Assembly: GCF_011806575.1 (NCBI RefSeq) | Contig: NZ_JAATOO010000016.1 | Coordinates: forward strand, 46,986 to 110,985 | From: Vibrio hepatarius | GTDB lineage: Bacteria > Pseudomonadota > Gammaproteobacteria > Enterobacterales > Vibrionaceae | Length of the DNA stretch: 64,000 bases | Reading direction: 5' to 3' | Shown here: piece after piece, positions 1 to 12,000 of the stretch | Layout of the letters: each line of letters begins with the position of its first letter | Position numbering within the stretch: the stretch's first letter is position 1 | Translations under genes and position numbers: made by a program | The notes under the pieces: generated by a model | The model's database searches: none | What the model was told of the DNA's origin: nothing | Seen by the model: only the letters and a program-made list of their open reading frames with translations

Positions 1-462
1 ATAACAGATTGTCAGCCCCAAATGCGCCAGTGGTGTCTCCACTGAGACGATTTTTGTCCCCGGGGTAAAGGTTTCTGACTCGCGGTAGCGGCTATGTTCA
101 TCGTCGACATCAACGTCAAACATATGCAGTTTATCGTAGTGCGCGACGCATTGCCCTTGCGGGTCAAACAGTAAAGAGGTCGTCGTGACTCCAGCCCCAC
201 TGCGAATCGGCATACTGCCGACCACCAGCCAAACAGAGTGACGCTTCGCCAGCTCTGCAAGCTGAGAGTGAACCTCGCCCTCGCCAAGTGGCTGTGCCAT
301 TTGGTGATAGTCCGCTCGGCTACCAAACACGATACAGTTTTCCGGCGTGACTATCAGCTGCGCACCGACTTGTGCCAGTAACTCCACCTGACGCGCAATA
401 AACGCCAGATTTTCTGCAACCACAGGTCCGGATGTCATTTGAATCAATCCCACTCTATCCAT
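1..462 (-). CDS. Carbon-nitrogen hydrolase (nitrilase superfamily), 3' end missing
   Basis: The N-terminal ~154 residues are present and the gene continues beyond the left edge. The protein starts MDRVGLIQMTSGP and shows two members of the Glu-Lys-Cys catalytic triad of the nitrilase superfamily: the glutamate in TPEN and the lysine in HYDKLHMFD; the cysteine would lie outside the window. The family hydrolyses C-N bonds in amides or nitriles; E. coli YafV and the yeast/mammalian Nit enzymes are relatives, and a deaminated-glutathione amidase role is possible but not shown. Start: ATG at 462 has AAAGGA about 8 nt upstream; an in-frame ATG at 471 would sit directly on that site, so 462 is preferred. 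It begins 12 bp after yhdP and is probably co-transcribed with it. Confidence 0.85.
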   Translation of the reverse strand, partial: MDRVGLIQMTSGPVVAENLAFIARQVELLAQVGAQLIVTPENCIVFGSRADYHQMAQPLGEGEVHSQLAELAKRHSVWLVVGSMPIRSGAGVTTTSLLFDPQGQCVAHYDKLHMFDVDVDDEHSRYRESETFTPGTKIVSVETPLAHLGLTICY

Positions 463-474
463 GAGGCCCATCCT

Positions 475-3400
475 TTATTTTGCGATTTCCCTTAACTTCT
501 TCGGTAATTCAAATTCGCCTTTGCTACGCGATAGCTCTTTGACTTCCGGTGCTTCAAGCGGACCTTTGACTTCGTAATTCACTTGGGTAAAGACTTCTAC
601 TACCGGTGAAATCACCGTCGTGATCGCTAATACGTATAAGGCAGTTTGAGGCGTCACCGCAAACGCGGTCAGCACAGGAATACCAGAGGTAATGTCTGGC
701 ACAAAATTCACTTCTGCGTCGACCGTTTCGTTGTTTAAGTTCGCCAAGCCGCGAATCGTCATCTCGCCTGCTACGGCATCCATCTTAATGTCATTGGTTA
801 AGAAAATGCCATTTTTGATTTCGCCGCTACCAGTAATCGAGTTAAATGCCATACCGCCATCAAACACATCGGTAAAGTCGAGCTGCATCTTACGGATAAT
901 CGAGTCCAGACTGAACAGGCCGAGTAATCGAGCCGCGCCACTGACATCGGAAATCATCCCTTTACCAAGCGTAGTCTTCACATTGCCTTGAAGCGTGCTG
1001 ACTTTAATTCCCCACGGAGCACCATCCCATTCGAGGTTAGTATCTAAGTCAAACGGCGCTTTCTGGATGCCAGATGAAATGCCGAAACGCTCCATCAAAT
1101 CACTGTTGTTTTCCCCTTTCATCGACACCTTTAAGCGGGTGTGATTTTGGGTTTGGTTTAGCAACCAGTAACCGCCCATCTCGACATTATTGGTGCCGCT
1201 TTCAAACGAGAGCTTCTTCCACTCAACTCGGTCACCTTTGCGTTGCAGATCAAGGTTCGCTTTACCGACTTTATAGCCTTGGAACCAAAAGTCATCGATC
1301 GTCAGGGTAAGATTCGGGATTTGCTGGTGTAGGGTGCGATCGAAAGCGGTGATCAGCGGCTGCTCTTCGTCTTCGATATCTAACAAGGTCGAATCTTTGT
1401 ATTCTTCGTCCAAAGCAGGCACGAATACGTGTAGACGCTCCAATGCGACCGTCAGGTCATACGGCGCAATATAGGTCGCTTCACCTTTAGCCTCTTGGCT
1501 TGACAGCTTCATATACCAGCTTAGGTCTTTTTCTTTAGCCGAGAACACGACGTCGTTCCAGTCGATACCCGCAAGTTTCAGTTCCTTCACGTTCAGCGCC
1601 ACGCGCTGAGGCATCGGAACCTCCGGCATTTTCGATGTCGATTTCCCTTTGGCGCTACCCAGCTTATGCTCGCCAATAAAGTCGAGCCATTGGTCGAGGT
1701 CAAACTTATCGGTTCTCACTGAGGCGTGATGCCCAACCACAGGGCTAACCTTAAAACTGCCTTTACCCAGCACAAGGTTGGTGGCACGCAAAACAGGAAT
1801 GTCTGGGCGAATATCAATTTCGGTTTGATATTTAGCGTTTGGCAATTGCAAACGAGCGGAGATACTTTCTTGGTTCCCCGACGCCTGAAGTCGCGCTTTG
1901 CCCGCTTGCTTGACAGCTTTGTTGAGCGGATATGGATAGTCACTGCGCAGCATTCTTAGATCGGCGCTGGTATCAATCTGGTAAGTAAAGCCGACATCGT
2001 TTAGCTGGATATCAACGTCCATTCGCCAAGGCGCGTGACCATGCAAAGGTTTGACCCAGTTTTCACCTACGTATGGAGCGACAGGCTTGATATCCCAATC
2101 TCCTACAACATCAATACCAACCGCGTAACCTTGGCTGGCATTCTCACCAGTAAAGTCGATCGCCACCGGTTGAGTGAGAAGCTGCGCATTGATCCCAGCC
2201 GCTTTAACCACATCGTTGTCAAATTCAATACGGCCTGAGACCGACTCCAGAACCATTGGTGGCGTATTGATCTCAACTTGGTTGTCTTTCAGGTCAGCAT
2301 AACCCCAAGCTCTAACCTCTTGTTCTGAAGTAAATGGAACGTTGAGCTGGAAGCTGGACGTTACTGGACCCGTGACTTGCACTGCAGTTAACGCTGCTCC
2401 AACAGAATCGACCAAAGGGGTTGCCGTCATGTAATCGCGTACCGCGTTACCTTGAGCAAACGCGCTCGCTTCAATTTCTATATGGCCGCCTGGAGCTAAT
2501 TCCGGAATGCGCCCAGTTATGCGCGTGGCGGTGACATCCTGCAGTTTGGCACTGCGAGAATCGAGGTACATCGCATCATTTTGGAACAGTAAATCCAGCT
2601 GTAAATCGGTGATCGGAGGCCAAGCGGTATCAAAGCTGAACTTTGCGTCTTTGAGACCAACCCACGCCTGGAACATACCGTTATTGTCTTTATACGGAAA
2701 ATCACCCAGCTCACCGTACCAGAGCAACTTAGCAGTATTGACTTTACCACCCTGAATCGCGCTAGACAGATAATCGGTTAAGTCGCGCCCTAGCGCCAAT
2801 GTCGGTAAGTAACGCCATACTTCGCCGCCGTTGTAGAGGTCTGCTTCGGCATAAAAAGAGAGGAAAGGGCTCTTCTCTTTGGGGAAATCGAGCCTGAATG
2901 CACCGAGCACTTGCAGGTCTGGTGTTGCTGCGGTGACTTTATCCGCCCATAAACGCCAGCCCGACTCGTCTTGTTGCCAAACGATATCCACCACTCCCTG
3001 ACGAATCCGCAGTGGCGCTTGGAAAACATCGCCATAAGGTAGAATGTCGTCAATTAGCGACACATGCGCGTTGGCCTGAGACCAGTTACCGGATACTTTC
3101 GCCGACAAATTATGCAGCTCTGGCAGTAATTCCCATTGTGCCATCGAACCACTGGTTAACTCGGCAGAGTAGCGCAAGCTATCCAGCTCTTCTCCCATTG
3201 ATACTCGGATATCTTCAACAAGGCCGCCAAGTTTGAGGGTTTCCAGTAACTCGTTCGTTTGCGCTGATTGTGGAGCAAGCTTGATTAAAGGTGTTACTGT
3301 GCTCAAATCTAGCTGCGACGCATTGAGCCGCCATTGTGTCGGTTGCCATTCGAACACCATATCCAATTCAGGCCAAGGTGTGTCGTCGGTTCTTAGTTCA

Positions 3401-4347
3401 AGTGAGTGAGCATTTACTTGCCAACCGTTGTTTTTCGGCTGTAACTCAAAAATACCAGACTCAACAAACAGCTCGTGGCGATGACCTTCCTGCCAAACAA
3501 GCTCTGAAGACTCGATTTCTAAGTAAGCACTTACTGGCTTTGAGCGTTCAATCGTTAACCAGCTATTAAAGCTGATTAAGCCTTTCTCAATACCAGTTTC
3601 TTGTTTGAGGTACTCCGTCAGCCAAGGCGTCACTCGAACATTTTGTACCGATGCGTAGAATTCACCACTGACGTCTTTCAACGAGCCGTGGTCAATAAAA
3701 TCCGCTTTGACCAGCACTGAGTTGATGTTACTGGTTGCAAGGCCTACTTCACCATCGATAAGGTGACGGTCACCTTTATTTATCCAACGCAGCTTATCAA
3801 CGTCAACCTGAATCGCGGAGCCATCTACACTCTGTAAATGGACGGTGGAGTCAATCAACGAGAAGTCATCAAGCTGTCTCAGCAGCAAGTTGTCTAATTG
3901 CTCAAACACTTTTTGCTGCGAACCTTCCGGCTCCAGCACAGGTTGATCTTGCTGGTTTTTGACCAGTTTTACCGACGTCATATCTAGGGTTAATTTGTAG
4001 ATACTCGATTGGGCTACAACTGGCTGCAGTTCAAGCAGAGATTGGACCAGGTCAAGTTCGACTTCAACGCGGTCGGCACTGAAGGTGATACCACTGCTCG
4101 ACGGCGTGTGGATTTGAATGCCTTGCAGAGAAATTGACGGGTGAAGGTTACGCCAAAAGCCGTGAATGTCCTCGATTTCGAGTTCAAACCCGGCTCTGCC
4201 ACTCGCCCACTGTTTTATCTCTGGCTGGAAATGATTTAACTGAGGTAGAGCAATACGTAACGCCGTGACAACGATGGCCAATAAGACCATCACCGTAACG
4301 GCTAACCATAAAACAAACCTTGTGAATAATGTTGCTCTAGAGCTCAC
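475..4347 (-). CDS. yhdP: AsmA-like envelope lipid-transport protein YhdP
   Basis: Very large (1290 aa) protein of the YhdP/TIGR02099 family. One N-terminal transmembrane segment (about residues 10-32, rich in V, L and A) anchors a long periplasmic region of repeated beta-rich segments typical of AsmA-like bridge proteins. In E. coli YhdP acts with TamB and YdbH in moving phospholipid to the outer membrane; a TamB homologue lies at 48004 in this window. The start is GTG at 4347 with AAGG about 6 nt upstream. An out-of-frame ATG-TGA lies just before it, so GTG is the only sensible start. The gene begins 8 bp after rng and is read in the mre-maf-rng unit. Confidence 0.93.
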   Translation of the reverse strand: MSSRATLFTRFVLWLAVTVMVLLAIVVTALRIALPQLNHFQPEIKQWASGRAGFELEIEDIHGFWRNLHPSISLQGIQIHTPSSSGITFSADRVEVELDLVQSLLELQPVVAQSSIYKLTLDMTSVKLVKNQQDQPVLEPEGSQQKVFEQLDNLLLRQLDDFSLIDSTVHLQSVDGSAIQVDVDKLRWINKGDRHLIDGEVGLATSNINSVLVKADFIDHGSLKDVSGEFYASVQNVRVTPWLTEYLKQETGIEKGLISFNSWLTIERSKPVSAYLEIESSELVWQEGHRHELFVESGIFELQPKNNGWQVNAHSLELRTDDTPWPELDMVFEWQPTQWRLNASQLDLSTVTPLIKLAPQSAQTNELLETLKLGGLVEDIRVSMGEELDSLRYSAELTSGSMAQWELLPELHNLSAKVSGNWSQANAHVSLIDDILPYGDVFQAPLRIRQGVVDIVWQQDESGWRLWADKVTAATPDLQVLGAFRLDFPKEKSPFLSFYAEADLYNGGEVWRYLPTLALGRDLTDYLSSAIQGGKVNTAKLLWYGELGDFPYKDNNGMFQAWVGLKDAKFSFDTAWPPITDLQLDLLFQNDAMYLDSRSAKLQDVTATRITGRIPELAPGGHIEIEASAFAQGNAVRDYMTATPLVDSVGAALTAVQVTGPVTSSFQLNVPFTSEQEVRAWGYADLKDNQVEINTPPMVLESVSGRIEFDNDVVKAAGINAQLLTQPVAIDFTGENASQGYAVGIDVVGDWDIKPVAPYVGENWVKPLHGHAPWRMDVDIQLNDVGFTYQIDTSADLRMLRSDYPYPLNKAVKQAGKARLQASGNQESISARLQLPNAKYQTEIDIRPDIPVLRATNLVLGKGSFKVSPVVGHHASVRTDKFDLDQWLDFIGEHKLGSAKGKSTSKMPEVPMPQRVALNVKELKLAGIDWNDVVFSAKEKDLSWYMKLSSQEAKGEATYIAPYDLTVALERLHVFVPALDEEYKDSTLLDIEDEEQPLITAFDRTLHQQIPNLTLTIDDFWFQGYKVGKANLDLQRKGDRVEWKKLSFESGTNNVEMGGYWLLNQTQNHTRLKVSMKGENNSDLMERFGISSGIQKAPFDLDTNLEWDGAPWGIKVSTLQGNVKTTLGKGMISDVSGAARLLGLFSLDSIIRKMQLDFTDVFDGGMAFNSITGSGEIKNGIFLTNDIKMDAVAGEMTIRGLANLNNETVDAEVNFVPDITSGIPVLTAFAVTPQTALYVLAITTVISPVVEVFTQVNYEVKGPLEAPEVKELSRSKGEFELPKKLREIAK

Positions 4348-4355
4348 ATACGACC

Positions 4356-5825
4356 TTACATCATTACGACATCAAACTGCTCTTGGATATAGAGCGGCTC
4401 TGCCTGAATCTTAACTTGTTTGCCAATAAACACTTCCAGCTCAGCAAGAGCATGGGACTCTTCGCCTTGCAGCGTATCGGCCACGGCCGGAGACGCATAC
4501 ACAACGAACTTATCCGCGTCGTACGCGCGGTTAACACGGGTGATCTCACGTAAGATTTCGTAACACACCGTCTCGACCGTTTTCACGCTACCACGCCCTT
4601 CACAAGTTGGACAGGTAGAACACAGTACATGTTCAATACTTTCTCGAGTACGTTTGCGCGTCATCTCCACCAACCCTAACTGAGTAAAGCCGTTGATATT
4701 GGTCTTCACTCGGTCTTTCGATAACGCAGCCTCTAACGAGGTAAGTACTCGCTGACGGTGCTCATCAGACAACATATCAATGAAGTCGATAATAATGATG
4801 CCACCCAGATTACGCAGGCGCAGCTGGCGAGCGATCGCTTGAGTCGCTTCGATGTTGGTGTTGAAGATGGTCTCTTCGAGGTTACGTCGGCCGACAAACG
4901 CACCAGTGTTGATATCCACCGTGGTCATCGCTTCGGTTTGATCAATAATCAGATAACCGCCCGATTTGAGTTCCACCTTACGCTCTAGTGAACGCTGGAT
5001 CTCATTTTCGGTGTCGTACATATCGAAGATAGGCTTATCGCCTTCGTGCAGCTCAAGTTTATCGGTCAGCTCCGGCACATACTCGGAAGTGAACTCTTTT
5101 AAGTTCTCAAATTCCTGACGTGAATCGACCAAAATTTTTGTCAGTTCCGTACCAACGAAATCACGTAGGATGCGCTGAGAAAGGCCAAGTTCACCGTAGA
5201 GCGTAGAACGCGTTTTGTACTTAACGCGGCGCTCCATCACCTTTGACCATAAACGTTTAAGAAACGCGGCGTCTTGCGAAAGCTCTTTGTCGACCGCGCC
5301 TTCAGCGGCAGTACGAATGATAAAGCCACCGTCTTCGTCACAGTAGTGACCTACGACTTTCTTCAAACGGTTACGTTCTTCTTCACTTTCGATGCGTTGA
5401 GAAACGCCCACGTGGCTCGCACCCGGCATAAACACCAGATAACGGGAAGGTAGGGTAATGTCGGTAGTCAGACGCGCGCCTTTAGTGCCAAGCGGGTCTT
5501 TAACCACTTGCACAACGATATCCTGACCTTGGCGAACCAATTCAGAAATATCACGCACTTGGAACTGCTGCTTTTCATTTTCAGCAACACATTCTGTGTG
5601 AGGGACAATATCAGAAGCATGCAAGAACGCGGCTTTTTCAAGGCCAATATCGACAAATGCAGCCTGCATTCCCGGAAGTACGCGGCTCACTTTGCCTTTG
5701 TAAATGTTTCCGACGATACCTCGTTTTGATTCACGTTCTACATGGATTTCTTGTAGGGTCCCCCCTTCAATCATGGCGACCCGAGTCTCACTCGGGGTGA
5801 CATTGATCAGCAACTCTGCACTCAT
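4356..5825 (-). CDS. rng: Ribonuclease G
   Basis: 489 aa, the normal length for RNase G, an endoribonuclease that processes the 5' end of 16S rRNA and helps degrade some mRNAs. An S1 RNA-binding domain occupies roughly residues 38-125. The catalytic metal-binding aspartates are visible as D304 in TTVDINTG and D347 in IIIIDFIDM. The zinc-link cysteines that pair protomers are C402 and C405 in CSTC. The long C-terminal scaffold that distinguishes RNase E is absent. ATG at 5825 has GAGGTG 5-6 nt upstream. It lies between maf and yhdP with short gaps, as in E. coli. Confidence 0.97.
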   Translation of the reverse strand: MSAELLINVTPSETRVAMIEGGTLQEIHVERESKRGIVGNIYKGKVSRVLPGMQAAFVDIGLEKAAFLHASDIVPHTECVAENEKQQFQVRDISELVRQGQDIVVQVVKDPLGTKGARLTTDITLPSRYLVFMPGASHVGVSQRIESEEERNRLKKVVGHYCDEDGGFIIRTAAEGAVDKELSQDAAFLKRLWSKVMERRVKYKTRSTLYGELGLSQRILRDFVGTELTKILVDSRQEFENLKEFTSEYVPELTDKLELHEGDKPIFDMYDTENEIQRSLERKVELKSGGYLIIDQTEAMTTVDINTGAFVGRRNLEETIFNTNIEATQAIARQLRLRNLGGIIIIDFIDMLSDEHRQRVLTSLEAALSKDRVKTNINGFTQLGLVEMTRKRTRESIEHVLCSTCPTCEGRGSVKTVETVCYEILREITRVNRAYDADKFVVYASPAVADTLQGEESHALAELEVFIGKQVKIQAEPLYIQEQFDVVMM

Positions 5826-5846
5826 GAGCGCACCTCAAAGTTAAAA

Positions 5847-6407
5847 TTATAAAAACTTATGCAGCAGCTGGTCAGTTTCAAATAATGGAAGCCCTACAAC
5901 GGCGTGATAACTGCCTTCAATGCGGGTTACAAAACGTCCACCTAATCCTTGAATACCATAACTACCAGCTTTGTCGCATGGTTCACCTGACTGCCAATAT
6001 TGTTCTATTTCATTGTCTGACAAGGTTTTAAACCATACGCTCGTCGATACTACGACGGTCTGTTGATTCTGTTCATCTGCAACGGTAACGGCCGTCATTA
6101 CCTGGTGCTCTTTACCCGATAGCATCTGCAGCATTTGCTTTGCATGGGCAAAGTCTAGCGGCTTTTCGAGCACTTGCCCGTCACACACCACAACCGTATC
6201 CGAACCGAGCACGACTGATTCTGGCTTCATCTCTAGCGCTGCCAACGCTTTGTCTTGCGATAACCTCGCAACATACTCCGCGGCACTTTCATGCGCTTCA
6301 CGACGTTCTTCAACGTGAGTAGCAAGTACCGTGAACTCGTAACCCAGTTGTGACAGCAACTCTTTACGTCGCGGTGACGACGAGGCTAAAACTAACGCTT
6401 TGCTCAT
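5847..6407 (-). CDS. maf: Maf-like nucleoside triphosphate pyrophosphatase (YhdE type)
   Basis: 186 aa from ATG at 6407, which has GAGG about 5 nt upstream and lies 2 bp after mreD; a longer reading from 6461 would run back into mreD and lacks a ribosome-binding site. Family hallmarks are SSSPRR near residues 9-14 and the catalytic aspartate D70 in GSDTVV. YhdE-type Maf proteins hydrolyse dTTP, UTP and some modified nucleotides to monophosphates, and have been linked to septum control in Bacillus. Position between mreD and rng matches E. coli yhdE. Confidence 0.95.
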   Translation of the reverse strand: MSKALVLASSSPRRKELLSQLGYEFTVLATHVEERREAHESAAEYVARLSQDKALAALEMKPESVVLGSDTVVVCDGQVLEKPLDFAHAKQMLQMLSGKEHQVMTAVTVADEQNQQTVVVSTSVWFKTLSDNEIEQYWQSGEPCDKAGSYGIQGLGGRFVTRIEGSYHAVVGLPLFETDQLLHKFL

Positions 6408-6409
6408 GT

Positions 6410-6898
6410 TTACCTCACATGCCAACTGCGTCTGACTCGGCGCATTAATAAGAACATCCAAGGCCAGAGAATAAAGTTAATCACGCCGCTCCATAAGGTG
6501 ACTGGATTAAAGGAGATGTCCTGAATCAGGTACTCACCGCAGAAAATCAATAGATCCAAGATCACTGACATTAAGGCGATAAGAATGGCTTGCTGCCAAA
6601 GCGCCATATTACGAATTACCAGAAAGTTTAGTGCAACAAGGTAAATGACGATAGACAACATCATACCGCGAATCCCTAATGTAGATCCGAGTAGTAAATC
6701 CCAAAGCAAGCCAAGGACCAGTGCAGTCCCGACGTTAACTCGATGTGGCAGCGCCAGAACCCAATAACAAGTAACCAACAATAACCAAGATGGACGCAGT
6801 AAATCGAGCGTGCCCGGCCAAGGAATCGTCTGCAACGTTAGTGCTATCAAGAAAGAACACAAAACCACTAAGCGTCCTTTAAAGATGCTATTTGCCAT
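6410..6898 (-). CDS. mreD: Rod shape-determining membrane protein MreD
   Basis: 162 aa, almost entirely hydrophobic with about five transmembrane segments, as expected for MreD, a component of the elongasome that inserts side-wall peptidoglycan. ATG at 6898 overlaps the end of mreC by 11 bp, so translation of the two is probably coupled. The sequence gives little catalytic information; identification rests on length, hydrophobic profile and the mreB-mreC-mreD order. Confidence 0.95.
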   Translation of the reverse strand: MANSIFKGRLVVLCSFLIALTLQTIPWPGTLDLLRPSWLLLVTCYWVLALPHRVNVGTALVLGLLWDLLLGSTLGIRGMMLSIVIYLVALNFLVIRNMALWQQAILIALMSVILDLLIFCGEYLIQDISFNPVTLWSGVINFILWPWMFLLMRRVRRSWHVR

Positions 6899-7772
6899 TG
6901 GTGAGTTCCTCTTGTTGTTCCGGGATCACTTGCTGAATTTTTTCCTGTCTTGAATCATTTGGCCAAATCAGTAGTAGGTAACGAAGTCTTTCAAAGTCCA
7001 CCACCGGTTCAGCTTCGATTTGGGCGAACTCGCGCGCGTTATCGCGGTCAACCTTCGAGACATGAGCGACTGGGTAACCCTCTGGGTATACACCGCCTAA
7101 TCCGGAGGTGACCAACAAGTCCCCTTCCTGAATATCAAGGCTGATAGGAATATGGTCTAAGTTGATGTGTTCCATATCGCCACTGCCCGAAGCAATCACA
7201 CGAATGTCATTGCGGATCACCTGAACCGGAATCGCACTTAAGCTATCGGTAAGCAGTAACACGCGGCTATTGTGAGCCGAGACAAATGTCACCTGACCAA
7301 CAATACCTTTCTCGTTTGCGACTGGTTGACCTACGTAAACACCGTCGATCTGGCCTTTATCGATCACAACTTGGTGACGATATGGCGAGGTATCCACTGC
7401 CATTACCTCAGTGACAACCTTGCGTTCATCACGGACAAACGAAGAACCTAACAGTTTACGCAGTCTTTGGTTTTCTTCGCGGTATTGATCGAGCAACAGT
7501 AGATCATTCTTCAGGCGTAGGATCTCTCTTTTTAACGTGTAGTTGCTTTCCATGTAGCTTTTACGCACGTTAAAACGCTCGTAAGCATCATCAAATACGA
7601 CACGAGGCACGTCAGCCAGATACTGAATGGGCGCTACGATACTGTTGAGTATGTAACGCACTTCGGCAAATGCGCCTAAACGACTATCAGCCAGCATGAG
7701 GCTGGCTGATAGAATAACGGCAAAAAACAGACGTAACTGAAGTGAAGGTCCTCGGCCAAAAATAGGCTTCAT
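6888..7772 (-). CDS. mreC: Rod shape-determining protein MreC
   Basis: 294 aa. An N-terminal transmembrane helix (about residues 10-30) is followed by a coiled coil (about 65-105, rich in K, R, E and L) and the beta-barrel periplasmic domain. MreC links cytoplasmic MreB to the periplasmic penicillin-binding proteins and RodA. The C-terminal tail after about residue 275 is Gln/Glu-rich (QEKIQQVIPEQQEELTNGK) and looks disordered. It lies 51 bp after mreB and overlaps mreD. Confidence 0.96.
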   Translation of the reverse strand: MKPIFGRGPSLQLRLFFAVILSASLMLADSRLGAFAEVRYILNSIVAPIQYLADVPRVVFDDAYERFNVRKSYMESNYTLKREILRLKNDLLLLDQYREENQRLRKLLGSSFVRDERKVVTEVMAVDTSPYRHQVVIDKGQIDGVYVGQPVANEKGIVGQVTFVSAHNSRVLLLTDSLSAIPVQVIRNDIRVIASGSGDMEHINLDHIPISLDIQEGDLLVTSGLGGVYPEGYPVAHVSKVDRDNAREFAQIEAEPVVDFERLRYLLLIWPNDSRQEKIQQVIPEQQEELTNGK

Positions 7773-7823
7773 TGAATATGAGTTCCTTATCTTGATACCT
7801 TAGCCAAACTAAGGCGATACGAT

Positions 7824-8953
<1,130 letters not shown>

Positions 8954-9019
8954 CTAAACATGGGCTGAAACCCGCAATTTCTAACAGATTCCTTACTTAG
9001 CGTAAAAAAAACACAAAAT

Positions 9020-12000
9020 TTAGAGTCCGATTAATCCGGGTTCGCCGCGAAAGATCACTTTGTCATTGCCACGGAAAATACCAAAGGTGATCACCGCGGG
9101 TGGATCTTCATCGCCGTTGTTGCGCCAATTGTACCTCAACCATGACCGTTCGGGGATATTCCCGTCGCTGCCGCAGTTAATTGGGTTTTCACCATTGAGC
9201 GCCACAGGAGCAAGCGGATTGATTCGTGCCCAGATACGCACTTGTTCACGCTCCGTTCCGCTATGGTCAACGGTTAAGTTATTTGATTGGCCATTGATGA
9301 CTGAGCCTTGACCTTGCAGCGTGGCGGCAGAACTTGTGAGGGAATCAGGCCAGATCACTTGCTTACAGTAGTCAGCCCCATCAAAGTCACTGTTACTATC
9401 AGCGGTATTGGTCACAAATCGGTTGTTATCCCAATATTCCACTTTGAGCGGAATCTTAAGGCCGTTCACTCCAGTCGTCGTACCGCTGTCTTGCAGGCGC
9501 ATACGACCATATCGAAAATCAGGTTGTTCTGGGAACGCATCTTCGAGTTCAAATGATTGAGTCGGCACTCCTGCGTTGTCGGTTTCGACTAAGAAGCGAA
9601 TCCCGTCAGGATCATCAACGATGTTCAGGCCAAACCACGCGTTGCTCTCGTCAAACGGCCCATCAGGTTGTGAGGTATAGTTCCCCGACGCATGAATAAC
9701 CGTCTGTTTTTCTAAACTAAAATCACTCACTGCCAATGCCAGTCGAGAACTATTCACCACGCCACCCGAGTCTGCGGTTAACCAGTCGGCACTGTCTCCC
9801 CAAAGGCCACTGTTCCAATTGTCGCTGGCCAATAATCGGTTGGTTAACGAGTTACCATTGACCTGCTCTTTCGCGGTGTATTGCAAATCGACAATCAAAG
9901 CGTCGCTAAACAAGCCGTAGTTAAAGGTTGGATTCCCTTCAACATTTTGCGCTTCAACGGAAAAAGCGTGAGTGATTGGCTGACTCATGTAGGCAAAACC
10001 ATCATGTCCTGTCGCGTATTGCCATTGTTCGTTAACGGGTTGCATGACCAATTTAGCCGGATAGAAACGACCAATCGCCTGACTGTCGATATCAATGTCC
10101 ATCGTCAGATAATTTGCCGTGGTCTCTAGCTGCAACGTGCCCGCTTCGCTCCAACTGTGTTCAACGGTTTTCGTCTCACTGTTTGGCTCAAACGGTGTGA
10201 GCGGCACAGACGATAATGCACCTAAGCTAGTCAGTGAAGAGGTTGGATAGGCGACCGAATAGGAAAGCTCAATCGGGCCTTTATCCAACGAGTAATTGCC
10301 GGTAAGTGGGTATTTACATTCATCGTTCTCATTGACTCGCGAATCGGGATGTACAATCGGTCGGTAAGTCACATCAAACGGTTCACCTGCTGCGATAAAT
10401 CCCGTTCCACTGGATGTTGTGGCTGGATTAAGATTGGCGATATTGGTTGCCTGAACCACATCGCAAATCGCCAGTTTCCACGGACGAGAATAGACCTCAA
10501 ACTCGCCTTTCAATGTACCACCTTCAACCGGACAGTTGTCTTGGTCGCATACAAAGCTCTGGTCTTGGATTTGCATTTTAATATGACCAGATTCTTTGAA
10601 GATCATCTCTGCATTACGGTTGGTGTCGCTGAGCTTGGCGGTAAATACCAAATCACTCGCCAGTTCAGGAGCCAGCGGTTGTTGATAACTAAATGACGCT
10701 TTCGGCTCACCGGTATAACCGAGTGAAATCTGTTGTCCTGAGTTGCTGCACGCTTTTACTTCAACAGGGAAACTTACCTTCTCACCCGCCGTGATGTATT
10801 GGTCAGCCACTTCAAACTTGTAGGGTACGTACTTGATGACATCGTTGTCGATCAGGTTAGCGCCACCGACCGACAGGCTTGCCGTTAGCGGGTACTCACC
10901 CACACTCGACGGATCGTTTTTGATGACTCGATAACGGGCGATACCATTGGCTTCTGACAGAAAGCTTATCGACAAATTTGAACCAGATGACTGCTGTAAC
11001 GCGGGCTGATAACCAGACACGTAGTTGTTATTGCTATCAAAAACATGTACTTCGACAATATTGTCTGGCGAACTTTCACACGTTAGGTGGTAGTTAAACG
11101 GTTTGATCTCAATTCGCGCCACTTGTGGATCTGGTGGTAGTGTGCCACAGCCATCAGGGCTCACCGCGCGGATGTAACTGTTACCTTTCGCGCGAAAGTT
11201 CACCACTGGCGCCGTGATTGCGCCGTTCATCTGAAAGTCTTCAACGTCATTGATATCAAAACCAGCAGGTACTTGAGACGGCACATAAATATTGGCGTTA
11301 ACGCGAATATCTTTGCTCGACTGAGGCCAGAAAAACGACTCGCCGCCCGCACCAATCAAGGTTAGATCCGAACTATTGTAGTTAACATCCTCTGCGGGGT
11401 TACTACTTGCATTGAGGTACACACCAGATTGCGTTCCACTCTGGCTACCAAAATTGATCTTGTTGTAATTAACCACGACCGGGCCATCCACCAGAAGGCG
11501 GATGTTGTTGGCCGTGAGGTTCAACTCGTTAAACCAATATTCCCCTGATGCTAATCGGATCGTGGTGTTATCAAAAAACGTCACCGCAGAATAAAAGCCC
11601 GAAGTCAGGCTCGCTGGCGCGTAGACGTTCGAGCCTGAATCAACGAAGCGCGCAAAGTCTGGCGGACCATCGGGGAACAGTACTCTGCTCGAGTCTACTT
11701 TACAGGATTCCGCAGCACTTCCCGATGTTGGATATACACAGCCGCTATCGGGGATACCTGAAACCGTGGAATAGGCAAAACCAAGTCCAACGCTGGATTT
11801 AGAACGTTCGAGAAAAATTCGGCTCGCTGGCACTAAACCTTGCGTAATGTTTAACGCGCCGTCATGCATAATCCAATTGCCACTGGATTGGTAGTAGCGG
11901 TTCGACTGCAGCTCTTCGGGGAAAAACGGACAAATATCCGGTAGAGGTGGCGGTGGTTCTGTCCCTTCCAAACAATCAACCGTTGCTGTACCACTACCAG